From positions 1 to 64,000 of the forward strand of contig JANCYW010000007.1 of NCBI GenBank assembly GCA_026184775.1: 64,000 nt of DNA, read 5' to 3'. The position numbers were made by a program, and so were the translations under genes. Shown piece by piece: positions 38,136 through 47,452 of this stretch. The notes beneath the pieces are model-generated. The model made no database searches. It had not been told where the DNA came from and saw nothing but the letters and a program-made list of their open reading frames with translations. Source of the DNA: Cyanidium caldarium. Its lineage: Eukaryota; Rhodophyta; Bangiophyceae; Cyanidiales; Cyanidiaceae. Within the stretch, counting starts at the first letter, position 1. Each line of letters starts with the position of its first letter.

Positions 38136-38408
38136 ATGCCAGAGTCCACCCCTGAAGGCCACCCATCCACCTCATGGTTTGATGCGGTCGCGGCAGAAGC
38201 CCTCATGAAACAGCGCTGGACGGAGGCCAAGGAGATGGCACAGCGCGGCGACGAGCAGGACGGGCAGCGCACGGCAGTGCTCTACCGCAGCACCGCCAAG
38301 GTGTGGGGTGGCGCGCTACCCTCGCTGCAGCGCCCGCCATTCCCGCGGATGGTGTACGAGGCGCACGAGCGTTACTTGGCGACGCGCTCGCGAGACAAGG
38401 GAAGGTGA
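38136..38408 (+). CDS. Small unrecognised protein (90 residues)
   Basis: The ATG at 38136 starts a 90-residue frame: STSWFDAVAAEALMKQRWTE, AQRGDEQDGQRTAVLYR, KVWGGALPSLQRPPFPRMVY, EAHERYLATRSRDKGR. The composition is balanced and helical rather than shadow-like, and the 5' flank is C/T-rich as for other genes here. No known domain is recognised. Its stop is 31 bp from that of the convergent membrane-protein gene. Confidence 0.45.
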   Translation: MPESTPEGHPSTSWFDAVAAEALMKQRWTEAKEMAQRGDEQDGQRTAVLYRSTAKVWGGALPSLQRPPFPRMVYEAHERYLATRSRDKGR

Positions 38409-38439
38409 CGCGGGAGGCGACACGTCGAGTCGAGCAATG

Positions 38440-39279
38440 TTACTTCCGATGAGAGGGCGCCTGGACACGCTCCATCGCACTATAAAGCGTGGCGGCCAGT
38501 CGACCGACCACCACGCTGCCGGTGGCGTACAGCGGTACGATCCACCACGGTATGCCTTGCCAGTCGGGGCGGGCATAGTGGTACAAGTGCAGCACGCGGA
38601 TCAGTACCAACTCCACCAACGGGCCGGCGACGGCGGCAGCGGCGGTCAGCCGCGAATACGGCAGCGGCGCGCTGGGCGAGGCGCCTATGGCCGTAAACAT
38701 GGTCACCATGGCGGTGACGCCCAACGCCATCACCAGGACCGTCGGCGAGTAGGTGCCTTGCGCCGCCATCCACGCACTCTGCGCGTACTGCAACGTAAAC
38801 AGGATGATGCTGAGGCCAGTGCCGGCCACGGCTCGCCGGTCGAACGACGACGGCGGTGGCGGGTGCTCGTGCAGCGCCAACCCGGCGATGCCCGCCCCGG
38901 CCGCCGCAAACAACACCACCGCCCACCAAGCGGTCGCCACGTGCACCGCACCCCAATCCAATTGCACGGTAGGGTGGTGATACACCAACACGCCGTACTG
39001 TGTATGCAGCGCGTCCAGCAGCGGTCCGAACACCGCACTGATCGCGCCAGTGCCCGCGATAGCGGCCGTCAGCGGAGGCGGCGCCCGTCCCGAACCGGAC
39101 GGTGTGGCCACACGCAACCGCAACGATGGAGAGGAGCGAGGTGCGCATCTCACCGACAGCTTGCGGCATAGACGCGAACGCCACCCCGCCCAACCGGTCG
39201 TCCGGACCGGCGCAGCGACAAATGCGGCCACACTACGTCCACCCAAGTGAGCGCTTCCGGTGCCCAAGTGGTCGATCAT
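38440..39279 (-). CDS. Conserved multi-pass membrane protein, probably plastid
   Basis: A 279-residue protein. The first ~60 residues are Arg/Ser/Ala-rich with a VRCAP-type transit-peptide end (RSVAAFVAAPVRTTGW; LCRKLSVRCAP). Six or so hydrophobic helices follow (AIAGTGAISAVFGPLLDAL; TAWWAVVLFAAAGAGIAGLAL; LSIILFTLQYAQSAWM; VLVMALGVTAMVTMFTAIGA). Near the end is HYARPDWQGIPWWIVPLYATGSVVVGRLA, which recalls conserved membrane proteins of cyanobacteria and plant plastids (INSIG-like in some annotations). That resemblance is from memory and weak. The function is unknown. ATG at 39279. Confidence 0.7.
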   Translation of the reverse strand: MIDHLGTGSAHLGGRSVAAFVAAPVRTTGWAGWRSRLCRKLSVRCAPRSSPSLRLRVATPSGSGRAPPPLTAAIAGTGAISAVFGPLLDALHTQYGVLVYHHPTVQLDWGAVHVATAWWAVVLFAAAGAGIAGLALHEHPPPPSSFDRRAVAGTGLSIILFTLQYAQSAWMAAQGTYSPTVLVMALGVTAMVTMFTAIGASPSAPLPYSRLTAAAAVAGPLVELVLIRVLHLYHYARPDWQGIPWWIVPLYATGSVVVGRLAATLYSAMERVQAPSHRK

Positions 39280-39777
39280 CACCGTGCCCTATGCCCCGAT
39301 GATATGTGGAGCACCAACTCCACACCCCACAACGCGAAACGCCTCTCCGTCTACCAGCTCCCGATACCCGCCTCGGTGAGGCCGCTGCACCTCCCCGCCC
39401 GCGCCGATGCCTGCGTGCCATTCGTTCATTCATTCATTCGTTCATTCGTTCATTCATTCATTCGTTCATTCATTGGTTCGATCGTCGGCGCGCGCGCACA
39501 TTCGCGTCGTCGTGCGACGATCGCAGCGAGCGACGGGCGCTGGGCCGCACAGGCGCGCCTCAATCTCGTCCACGCCCTCGTCCTCGCGCGTGGGTATCGC
39601 GTCGGACGTTGCCGGCCATCCGAAGCGTGTTTCAGAGACGGCTGGGTGCGGGATGGGACAGATGACGATGCCGGCGATGCAGGGGTGACGGCGTTCGGGG
39701 TAGTTGTTGTGGACGGTGGGTGTGGCACGGCGACGCGCCTGTCCACCGTTTTGCGCCGGTGTGCACCTGTCGAGAGA
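39280..39777. other. Divergent upstream region with a tetranucleotide array
   Basis: A 498-bp spacer between the membrane-protein and cryptochrome genes. It contains a TTCA/TTCG microsatellite at 39421-39480. No other feature is seen. Long frames run through it but have no ATG-supported, protein-like content. Confidence 0.5.
39421..39480. repeat. TTCR tetranucleotide microsatellite
   Basis: About fifteen consecutive TTCA or TTCG units, arranged as TTCG then three TTCA, TTCG, TTCA, TTCG, three TTCA, and so on, with one TTGG near the end. It lies about 300 bp upstream of the cryptochrome ATG, in the divergent promoter. Confidence 0.9.
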
Positions 39778-41592
39778 ATGCGTCCGGTGGTGTTGTGGTA
39801 CCGCGGACACGACTTGCGGGTGACGGACAATGTGGCGTTGCGGGCGGCGGCGGCGCTGGGCGTGCCGGTGCTGCCGGTGTTTGTATGGGACGCGGAGTCG
39901 CCGTGGACCAGCCGACCCGGTCGGGCAGGCTGTTGGCGGCTGCACCGCTCGCTGGAGGAATTGCAGGGCACGCTGCGGGCGCGGTATGGACTTCAGGCGC
40001 AACTGGCGGTGCGGTGCGGCAACGTAGTGGACAGTCTGGTGCAATTGGTGGGTGAGTCGAGTGCGTCGGCGGTGTTCTTCAATCGATGCTACGACGGGCA
40101 CGCGCTGGAGACGGACCGCGTGCTGGAGGAGCGTTTAGCGTCGCAGGGGGTGGAGGTGGTCGGTCTCAAATCGGAGCTGCTGCTGGAGCCGTGGGAGGTG
40201 CTGCGGGACACCAACGAGCCATTCAACGAGTTTCATCCCTACATGGAGCGCTGGCTGGCGGGTGAACAGCCGCCGCCGCCATCGCCGCCGCCGGAGCAAC
40301 TCTGTCTGTGGACGCACTGGGAGCGACTGACGGACGGCGTCGGCGCGTTGACGGATCTGCACCTGTTGGATGACATCGATGATGCATGGCGCTCGGCGCT
40401 GGAGCGCGAGTGGCCGCAGGCGGGCGAGACGGCCGCCGCGCAGGCGTTGGAGGCGTTTCTGCGCGAACGCTACCCGGATTTTGATCGACGACAGGCGCGC
40501 TGCTCGCTGCACGGCACCAGCCGACTGTCGGCGTTTGTGCGGTTCGGAGAGTTGAGCCCGCGCCAACTGTACCGCGCCGTTATGGCGCACGTGGGTCTGT
40601 TGCCCGATGCCGTCGCCGACGACGACGACGCCTCGATCAACGGCCACGGCAACGCGGTCTCCAACATCGCGTTGCCGCCATCGCCGCCGCGCCTCTTCCC
40701 CCTGCCGGTGACGACATCGCGTCCGTGTGGCGCCAGCGGCACCACGTACCGCGCGTACGATCGCGAAGACGAAGAGGCAGCACCGCCAAGCGACAACAAC
40801 AATGACGACGACGACACCGCCGCGTCGGAACGCGACCGCGGTGCCCATCACCGATCGGTGTGGGCGGCCAAGTCGTTCCTGAAGAACATGTGTCTGCGCG
40901 AATTCGCCTACCACCTCCTCTTCTACAATCCGCACGCCAGCGAGCAGCCGCTGCTGCCCGAGTTCCGCGCCTTTCCCTGGCGCTGGGACGACCACACCGC
41001 CCTGGAGGCGTGGCGCGACGGCCGCACCGGCTACCCGGTTGTGGATGCGGCGGTGCGTGAGCTGAAACACACCGGCTATCTGCACAACCGCATCCGGTTT
41101 ATTCTGGCGGGATTTCTCACCAAGTACCTGCTGGTGCCGTGGCAGCAGGGTCTGCGCTTTCTGTACGACCACTTGATCGATGGCGATGTGGCCTGCCAGG
41201 TGCTCGGCTGGCAATGGACCGCCGGCTGCCATACGGACGCGTTTCCGTTTGCGTGCATCGTGAACCCGGTCAATTACGGGCGCAAGGAGGATGCACGCGG
41301 CGCGTACGTGAAACGCTGGTTGCCGGAGCTGTGCCATCTGCCGCCGCGATACGTACATTGTCCGTGGCGGGCGCCATCGCGTCTGCTCGCTGACGCCGGT
41401 CTGTCGGGCGACTCGTGTTACTTGCAGCCGGTGGTGGATTCGCGGGTAGCGCGGGCGCGGGCGCGCGACTCGATGGACGTGATGCGGCGTATATTCGTGA
41501 TGCAGCTGCCGGAGCGCTCGCTGTGGACGATGATCGACTGGCAGCGGCCGTCGCAATGGCTGGAGCGGGAGCATTCCGACGACGACGACGAC

Positions 41593-41623
<31 letters not shown>

Positions 41624-42384
41624 CCTGGGAGGGCGACGGGGAGCGAGTGGAATTGATGCGCAGGGGTTTGACGCTGCCGCCCACGCCACCGCCGCTGACG
41701 ACGGCCGCGGCGCCGGGGTTGTTGATGTCGTCGCCCACGCCGGTCGCCTCGTGGTGGTCACGCGCATCATCGCCGTCCTTGGCGATATCGGATGTCCTGC
41801 CCCTGCCGCATGCGCTGACGTCGGCAGTGGCGGCGCTGGCGGCGACAGTGAATCCCGACGCGTTGCCGTCGGATGCCGACACACAGCGGGCCATGTCGCC
41901 GGTGTCCGCAGCGGATCGCCCTGGCCGCCGACGCGCCGCGAAAGGTGGCTCGGCGCGCGTGCGTCGTCGACCCATGGCACCGGCCACCGAGGCCATGTGG
42001 CTGACCCCAGAGCAGCGCAGCGAGCGCTTGGCCCAAGTGGCCCGCGACGCCGCTCATCCCTTTCATTGCGTGGCTTCGCTGCTGCTACAGCGATACCGCC
42101 TGACCGCCCGCAACCGCCACGGCAAACACGGCGATTTCGTGCGCCTGCGTCACCTCAAGGCCGAATTGGAGGCACTGCAGGCGCCGTGCCCCCTGGCGCC
42201 ACCCACCACGACCGCCGCCGGTGGCGATATCGGTTGCACCGGCCGCACCGTCACCACCGTCAAACTCAAACGCTTCCTCGCCGACACGCTCGGCCTGGAA
42301 GTGACCGGCCAGTGGGATCGTCGCACCCACGGCGGCGTCCGCGGTCCCTATGTCTACGGTCTGGTGAAGCGGGTCACGTCGTGA
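39778..42384 (+). CDS. Cryptochrome / DNA photolyase family flavoprotein
   Basis: An 868-residue blue-light flavoprotein. Residues 1-165 are the N-terminal alpha/beta domain (VVLWYRGHDLRVTDNVAL; FVWDAESPW; FNRCYDGHALETD; LLEPWEVL). The FAD domain runs from about 225 to 560 with TSRLSAFVRFGELSPRQLY, WAAKSFLKNMCLREFAYHLLF, DGRTGYPVVDAAVRELKHTGYLHNRIR, GDVACQVLGWQWTAGCHTDAF and NPVNYGRKEDARGAYVKRWLPEL. The last is closest to plant-type cryptochromes. A poly-Asp/Ser insert (280-360) splits the FAD domain, and a ~300-residue tail follows with a DDDDDGGGG run and a conserved-looking block near 740-800 (WLTPEQRSERLAQVARDAAHPFHC). Whether it repairs DNA or signals cannot be read from sequence. Confidence 0.92.
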
Positions 42385-42894
42385 GGACGCGCACGGAGGT
42401 GTCGCTCGGCTGCAGGAGTGTGTCGTTGACCGTGTCATAAAGGGTGAACACGAGGGGGACATCGGAAACAGATGGACCTGTCAAGAGTCACCACCTCGGC
42501 CGTCAGTATGGCGTTCTCCCTCATTTCGTCCTCCACGCTATGCTCCACGCGTCTATCACCACCACCTCGGATAGGATCACACGTTATGCGATCCTCACCC
42601 CACCCCCACACCCCCACCTACACGCAAACACCCGCAACACCGCCTCCCGGCACACCCGAGTGCCCTCCGCGATCCCGCGGCGATGTCGCGCGCGCGCACA
42701 CACCCACGCACCCTCTCGGTGCCTGGCTGCTGCTCGCCGGCAGGCGGCGGAGGCACTGGTCGGGGAGACGCACACCGCGGCCGCGGGGGCACTCGGGTGG
42801 AGCGGTGGCGGGCGTGCCGCAAAGGGGTGCATACTGCGGCAGACGTGCGTGAACTGGTTAGGGCGTGGTGGATTGTTCGCTTTGGGCGACGGTC
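42385..42894. other. Intergenic spacer, cryptochrome to plastid protein gene
   Basis: A 510-bp gap between tandem genes. The stretch 42593-42700 is C/A-rich and low-complexity, like the subtelomere. No gene or RNA is recognised. Confidence 0.5.
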
Positions 42895-44511
42895 ATGGTG
42901 GCGACGGCGGCAGGGGCGGCGCATTGCGGCGCGAGCGACCGGGGGACGGGCGGTGAACGGGGCGCGCCGTTCTGGACGCGGACGGCGCTGGCAGGATGGC
43001 AGTGGGCGTTTGTGAGCGGCTGGGGCAATGTGGGCACTCGGGGGGACGGGCAGTGCGTCCGGGGTAGAGCTTTACACGGGGACCGTGTTGCAGGGCGCTC
43101 GACCCGGCCGGTCGGGCGGCGGGGGCTGCCCTCGGGCACTTTCTGCCGGCCGCGGTCGCTCTTGTCCCCGCTTCCGTCCCGGCGGGGCTTTCGTGCGCCG
43201 CGGCGACTGGTGCTTCACGGTCGGATACGGCCTCTGACGGAAGAGGCAGTGGTGGACGCGCTGCCGTCGTTGGCCACGGCGGAGCAGCTGGCGCACTACT
43301 GGGGCACGCGCGACCAGGTCATGGGGCGCGTGGGGTTGTCGCTGGCGGGGGTCATGTTCACCTCGTTGCTGTCGGGGGTGTTGTTGAAGGGTGCCGTGGG
43401 TGCTCTGGTGGGCACCCTCTGCTTCTTCTATTGGCTGCTGGAGCCGGCGTTTCGGGCTTCGCAGCGCAACCTGACGCTGCGTCGATTTCCGTACGCTGGC
43501 CTCTTTTGCGGCACCGTGCGCGAGGTTTTTGTGAGCGAGGTGGTGCTGCAACGGGTGCGCACCGGGGACAGCGGTCGTCGGCGTGACGGTCCTGGCGGCG
43601 TGTTGCGTGAGGTGGTGCAGCGCCGCATCAATGTGGTGGCCAGCGATCCGAGCGGCCGCCGCATCACCATATCGGGCCCGCTGCTGCCCGAGCAACATCA
43701 CGGATTGGCACCCGGCCAGCAAGTGAGCCTGATTGTGGTGAGCGACGTGCCCGATTTTCGACGCGTTGGTGCGGTGTCGGACGCGTGTGTGCTCATCGAG
43801 ACGCCGCTGGAGTTGGAGCCGCTGCCCGATGCGCCGCAGCCGGAAGCGTGGCCGGATGAGGTCGACGAGCCGCCGCTTGATGGCCCGGAGCGGTTGGTGT
43901 GGATCGGCGATTACCCGTTCGTGAACAAGGCGTTTTTCGCGGAGCTCATGGACGCCGCCTGGGGACGCGTCGTGCCGGTGCGCGCCAAACGTTCCCGCGG
44001 CGGTTACGACGATGACGACGACGATGATGATGACGAGGAGGAGGAGGAGGAGGAGCGGGAAGAGCGGGAGGATTTCATCGTACGCAAACCGAAAAAGGCG
44101 TCGCCCAAGCGCAACCGCCGACGCGGCCGCGTGTCGCGCGACGATGACGACGACCCGTTTCGGCGGGACGCGGACGACGCCGGCAACGGTCTCGAGCGCA
44201 GCGATGACCCGTCCACGGACGAGTTGGAGTGGCTGGTGGAGGAGGAGGAGGAGGGCGTGGAGTCGTGGCGACATCGGCGCGGCCCGTCGATCGGCAAGCG
44301 AAAGATATATCCGGCCATCAAGCGGGTGCCGGGCGGGCAGCGACCGCGGCGCCCGCCGCCGAGAGAAGACAAGGGCGGAGAGGAGCACGGGGGCGACGAA
44401 CCGGATCGGGGAAGAGGCAACCCGAATGCAACAGCGGCGCGCGATGCTGCTCGCACGCACGCGAGCGGTGCCTTCGTGCGTGAAACGCCCCCCGGACCGC
44501 CACTGGCGTAA
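42895..44511 (+). CDS. Plastid-type membrane protein with acidic/basic tail
   Basis: A 538-residue protein. The first ~110 residues are Arg/Gly/Ser-rich and could be a transit peptide. The conserved core (about 110-330) has EQLAHYWGTRDQVMGRVGLSLAGVMFTSLLSGVLLKGAVGALVGTLCFFYWLLEP with two hydrophobic helices, then RNLTLRRFPYAGLFCGTVREVF, a beta-rich domain, and GDYPFVNKAFFAELM. Similar sequences occur in cyanobacteria and plastid lineages, as far as I recall, without known function. The tail has a DDDDDDDDDEEEEEEE run (near 364-379) followed by basic repeats. ATG at 42895; the frame is open upstream without an ATG. Confidence 0.75.
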   Translation: MVATAAGAAHCGASDRGTGGERGAPFWTRTALAGWQWAFVSGWGNVGTRGDGQCVRGRALHGDRVAGRSTRPVGRRGLPSGTFCRPRSLLSPLPSRRGFRAPRRLVLHGRIRPLTEEAVVDALPSLATAEQLAHYWGTRDQVMGRVGLSLAGVMFTSLLSGVLLKGAVGALVGTLCFFYWLLEPAFRASQRNLTLRRFPYAGLFCGTVREVFVSEVVLQRVRTGDSGRRRDGPGGVLREVVQRRINVVASDPSGRRITISGPLLPEQHHGLAPGQQVSLIVVSDVPDFRRVGAVSDACVLIETPLELEPLPDAPQPEAWPDEVDEPPLDGPERLVWIGDYPFVNKAFFAELMDAAWGRVVPVRAKRSRGGYDDDDDDDDDEEEEEEEREEREDFIVRKPKKASPKRNRRRGRVSRDDDDDPFRRDADDAGNGLERSDDPSTDELEWLVEEEEEGVESWRHRRGPSIGKRKIYPAIKRVPGGQRPRRPPPREDKGGEEHGGDEPDRGRGNPNATAARDAARTHASGAFVRETPPGPPLA

Positions 44512-44581
44512 ACCGCAGAGTGAATGGGCGCGCGGATGGCAGGGTGAGAGACGTGGCAGTGCACCGGGAATTCCCGTCGCC

Positions 44582-45496
44582 TCAAGTGAAGTCCTGCCTC
44601 GTGCAACTGGGAATACTGTTGCACTCACGGTTCCTCCCGTCTCTCGGCCATTGGAGTTGCATAAAGTGCACGCGGCCGCGGATAACCGCTTCGCCCGGGT
44701 CGTCAGGAAACATGGGCAGCATGTCCACCGGCGCGTGCCATTCGCGCGCCAGCAAGCCGTGTCGTTGGCAGATCATTCGAAAGAAATCCTCGTCGCGCTG
44801 TCGCACATGCGGCCGATGGTGGCTAAAGGCCAGCAGCGCCACCGCATCCTCATGGCGACGCAGCAGCCACGCCACCGAGTCGGCCAACGCGGTGTGCGCG
44901 CTGTGATAGCTGATGACATCGGCCAACAGCAACACATCGAAACCGGCGGCGGGATGCGGCAGACACGCCCGCACTGCCGTCGCATCGTCGCCCCAGCGAT
45001 ACGGTAGCACGTGGATATTCCCGGTGCAGCATGACCTCTCAACGGGCGCCTGGGAATACACATCCTCGTCAGACGGGCCATTCCGTCCCGCATTTCCCCG
45101 CAGCGCCCGCATCACCTCCTCATCAGGATAGTCGGTGGCCACCACTAACGCCGCCCCACAGGCGCGCGCGGCCACCACCGATACCAACCCGGCACCCGCG
45201 CCCAGCTCGCACACCGTCCTACCGCGCACCCACTCGGGCGCAGCACATAAAGCGTCAGCCAGCGCCCGGCTCGCATTCCACACGTACCCACTCCACAGCG
45301 GGTGCTCTGCAGCCACCGTGTCCAGGTGGAAACAGTGGGGCGCTACTCGGGCGCATTGCGGAGGGCGGTACAGCACGTGTTGCCTGCCGATCGCCTCCCG
45401 ATAATAGCCCGGCGGTGTCGCTGGCAACCCCGACAACAAAGAAGAGAACGGAGAATCGTCCCCGTCTCCCCCGCAAGCACCCTCCGCATACGCCAT
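44582..45496 (-). CDS. EFM7/NNT1-type protein methyltransferase
   Basis: A 304-residue member of the METTL21-like (Methyltransf_16) family. HPLWSGYVWNASRALADAL precedes the SAM-binding motif TVCELGAGAGLVSVVAARACGAALVVATDYPDEEVMRAL. FDVLLLADVISYHSAHTAL holds the post-motif region, and FSHHRPHVRQRDEDFF is typical of the EFM7 branch. Yeast Efm7 methylates the N-terminal region of eEF1A. The same target here is inference. The N-terminus (GYYREAIGRQHVLYR) matches family starts, supporting the ATG at 45496. It is convergent with the plastid protein gene (70 bp). Confidence 0.87.
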   Translation of the reverse strand: MAYAEGACGGDGDDSPFSSLLSGLPATPPGYYREAIGRQHVLYRPPQCARVAPHCFHLDTVAAEHPLWSGYVWNASRALADALCAAPEWVRGRTVCELGAGAGLVSVVAARACGAALVVATDYPDEEVMRALRGNAGRNGPSDEDVYSQAPVERSCCTGNIHVLPYRWGDDATAVRACLPHPAAGFDVLLLADVISYHSAHTALADSVAWLLRRHEDAVALLAFSHHRPHVRQRDEDFFRMICQRHGLLAREWHAPVDMLPMFPDDPGEAVIRGRVHFMQLQWPRDGRNRECNSIPSCTRQDFT

Positions 45497-46165
45497 CTCC
45501 CTTCTATCTGGTGCTCGCACGTTTTCCCCCACCCTGTGCAACCACCCGCATCCTCCTGCTGCTGCTGCCGCTGCTCCGGTGGCATCCGCTCCTCCGCGCG
45601 CGTGTGCGCATGAACGCGTCCAGGCGTGCGCGCGCGATCGACAGACGAACGTGTGCGTGTGTGCGTGCGCTCTTTCTGCAGACGAGCAACGATACACGCA
45701 CACGCACGACTTTGCAGCCTCCGGTATCCTTCTTAGCAATATAGTGTCTCTGACATATGCTTGGGGTGCATGTCGGTGTGGCGGCGGACGGCGCTAGGTG
45801 GTGTGGGTAACGAGAGTGACGGTGTGAGCGTGTCGCGGTCGTCTTCGTGTTCATCGTTGGGCGTCGAGGGCGGTACGGCAGTGCAGCGCGGTAGTGGCAG
45901 TGGTCGCCCTGTCTTGCCGCACCGGGGCAGTGCTCGTTGGCGTAGCAGCGGTGGTGTTGGTGGTGGTGGTGGTGGTGTCCACGCTATGGAGACACGGCCG
46001 GAGAGTGCGCTGCGAGGGACGGGCGAGTGGGCGTCATCCGACCGGCGTCGCGGCTCGGAGCGTCTGGCCTCGGCAACGACGGTCGATGTGGAGCGCGGCA
46101 CTGGGTTAGGGGGCAATGGCGATTGGGTCGGTGAGAAACGGCGGCGCTGGCCGGGGAGATCGTCC
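45497..46165. promoter_or_regulatory. Divergent upstream region, EFM7-like / apyrase genes
   Basis: A 669-bp spacer if the apyrase starts at 46166. It contains GCGCGCG and TGTGCG-type repeats near 45600-45680 and a GGTGGT run near 45951-45978. In-frame upstream ATGs of the apyrase at 45761 and 45986 mean its 5' half may be coding. Confidence 0.4.
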
Positions 46166-47362
46166 ATGACGGCCCAGCGGTTATTACGATGCCCGAGCAG
46201 CCGCCACACTGCTGCGGTGCTGCTGCTGCTGCTGTTTGTGTTGTTGTTGGGGGATTTTGCGCGTGACCATGTATGGCGGCGAGCGCGACACGATTACCGC
46301 GACCGCGACCGCTTTCGCGAGGACGCACCATACGGTCCGCTGCCGTTCGCTGTCGTCACCGATATGGATCGGTTGTCGGCGCGCGTCGAACCGGACGGCG
46401 GCGTCGGCGCGTGGGTGAGCTATTTCCGACGCGGCGAACTGGAGTATCGACCGCCGTCGCCGCCACAAACCGGTGCAGCCAACACCAACACCACCATGAC
46501 TCACGCGCCCAGCGGCGGGTGGTGGGTGCGTTGGCGCGACCAGCCGCTCGGCGTGCCGTTGGAGACGCGCATCGCCGAGGCCGGCCGCGGTATGGAGTTG
46601 AGCGAGTTGGTGCAGTGGCGCGGACATCTGCTGGCGCCGTGCGACCGCACCGGCATCGTGTACGAGATACGACAACCGCTGCAGCAGCGGCCGTACGCGG
46701 CGCCCCGATACGTGCTGGCCACCGGCGACGGCGAGCACGTCAAGGGCTTCAAGGCCGAGTGGATGGCGGTGCAACACGACGCGTTGCTCATCGGCGGACA
46801 CGGCCGTGAGACCACCAGCGGCACCGACGGCACCCACGTGGAGAACGACGACCCGCTGTGGGTGAAACGCATCGCCGCCGCTGGCGCCTCCGCCAGTGGC
46901 GCCGACGCGCAGGTGAGCCACCTGAACTGGACCGAGCGCTTCGAACGGCTGCGACGCGCCGCCGGCCTGGCCTTTCCAGGCTACCTGGAACACGAGGCGG
47001 CGATATGGAGCGAGCGCCGACGCATGTGGCTCTTCCTGCCGCGCCGCTTTAGTCAGCAGCCGTATCACGAAGAGCGCAACGAGTTTCGCGGTTGGAACAA
47101 GTACCTCCTCACCGACGCCGACTTTCAGACGGTGCGGGTGATGGCGTTGGACGTGCCGCTGGTAGGCGAGCGCGGCTTCTCGTCGGTCAAGTTCGTGCCC
47201 GACACCGCCGACCGTCTGGCGGCGGCGTTGCGCACCGTGGAGCACGAGCGCCAGGGCGTGTACCGCACGTTCATGACGGTGTTCGAGGTGGACACCGGAC
47301 GCGTACTGATGCCCGACATGCCCGTCGGCGAGGCCAAGTACGAAGGGCTGGAGTTTTTATAA
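46166..47362 (+). CDS. Calcium-dependent apyrase (CANT1 family), type II membrane protein
   Basis: A 398-residue nucleotidase; this length matches animal CANT1 (~400), which guided the start choice (45986 and 45761 are in-frame alternatives). A basic tail and signal anchor (TAAVLLLLLFVLLLGDF) are followed by the five-bladed propeller: FAVVTDMDRLS, WVSYFRRGELEY, GRGMELSELVQWRGHLLAPCDRTGIVYEI, VKGFKAEWMAVQHDALLIGGHGRE, FPGYLEHEAAIWSERRRMWLFLPRR, GFSSVKFVPD, and the end GEAKYEGLEFL. CANT1 hydrolyses UDP/GDP in ER and Golgi, which would remove the UDP released by enzymes such as UGGT elsewhere in this window. Confidence 0.93.
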   Translation: MTAQRLLRCPSSRHTAAVLLLLLFVLLLGDFARDHVWRRARHDYRDRDRFREDAPYGPLPFAVVTDMDRLSARVEPDGGVGAWVSYFRRGELEYRPPSPPQTGAANTNTTMTHAPSGGWWVRWRDQPLGVPLETRIAEAGRGMELSELVQWRGHLLAPCDRTGIVYEIRQPLQQRPYAAPRYVLATGDGEHVKGFKAEWMAVQHDALLIGGHGRETTSGTDGTHVENDDPLWVKRIAAAGASASGADAQVSHLNWTERFERLRRAAGLAFPGYLEHEAAIWSERRRMWLFLPRRFSQQPYHEERNEFRGWNKYLLTDADFQTVRVMALDVPLVGERGFSSVKFVPDTADRLAAALRTVEHERQGVYRTFMTVFEVDTGRVLMPDMPVGEAKYEGLEFL

Positions 47363-47452
47363 AAGCCGACCCCACTGTGAGTGTGGATGGACAGGCGCGA
47401 AGAGCAGGTGCAGTTCGCAGGTGGTGCACTCGGCGTATTCGTCCACGGCGCG

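Noticed and set aside
40135-41574. A 479-codon - strand frame opposite the cryptochrome
   Set aside because: Shadow of the FAD domain with an Arg/Gln-rich sequence and no motif.
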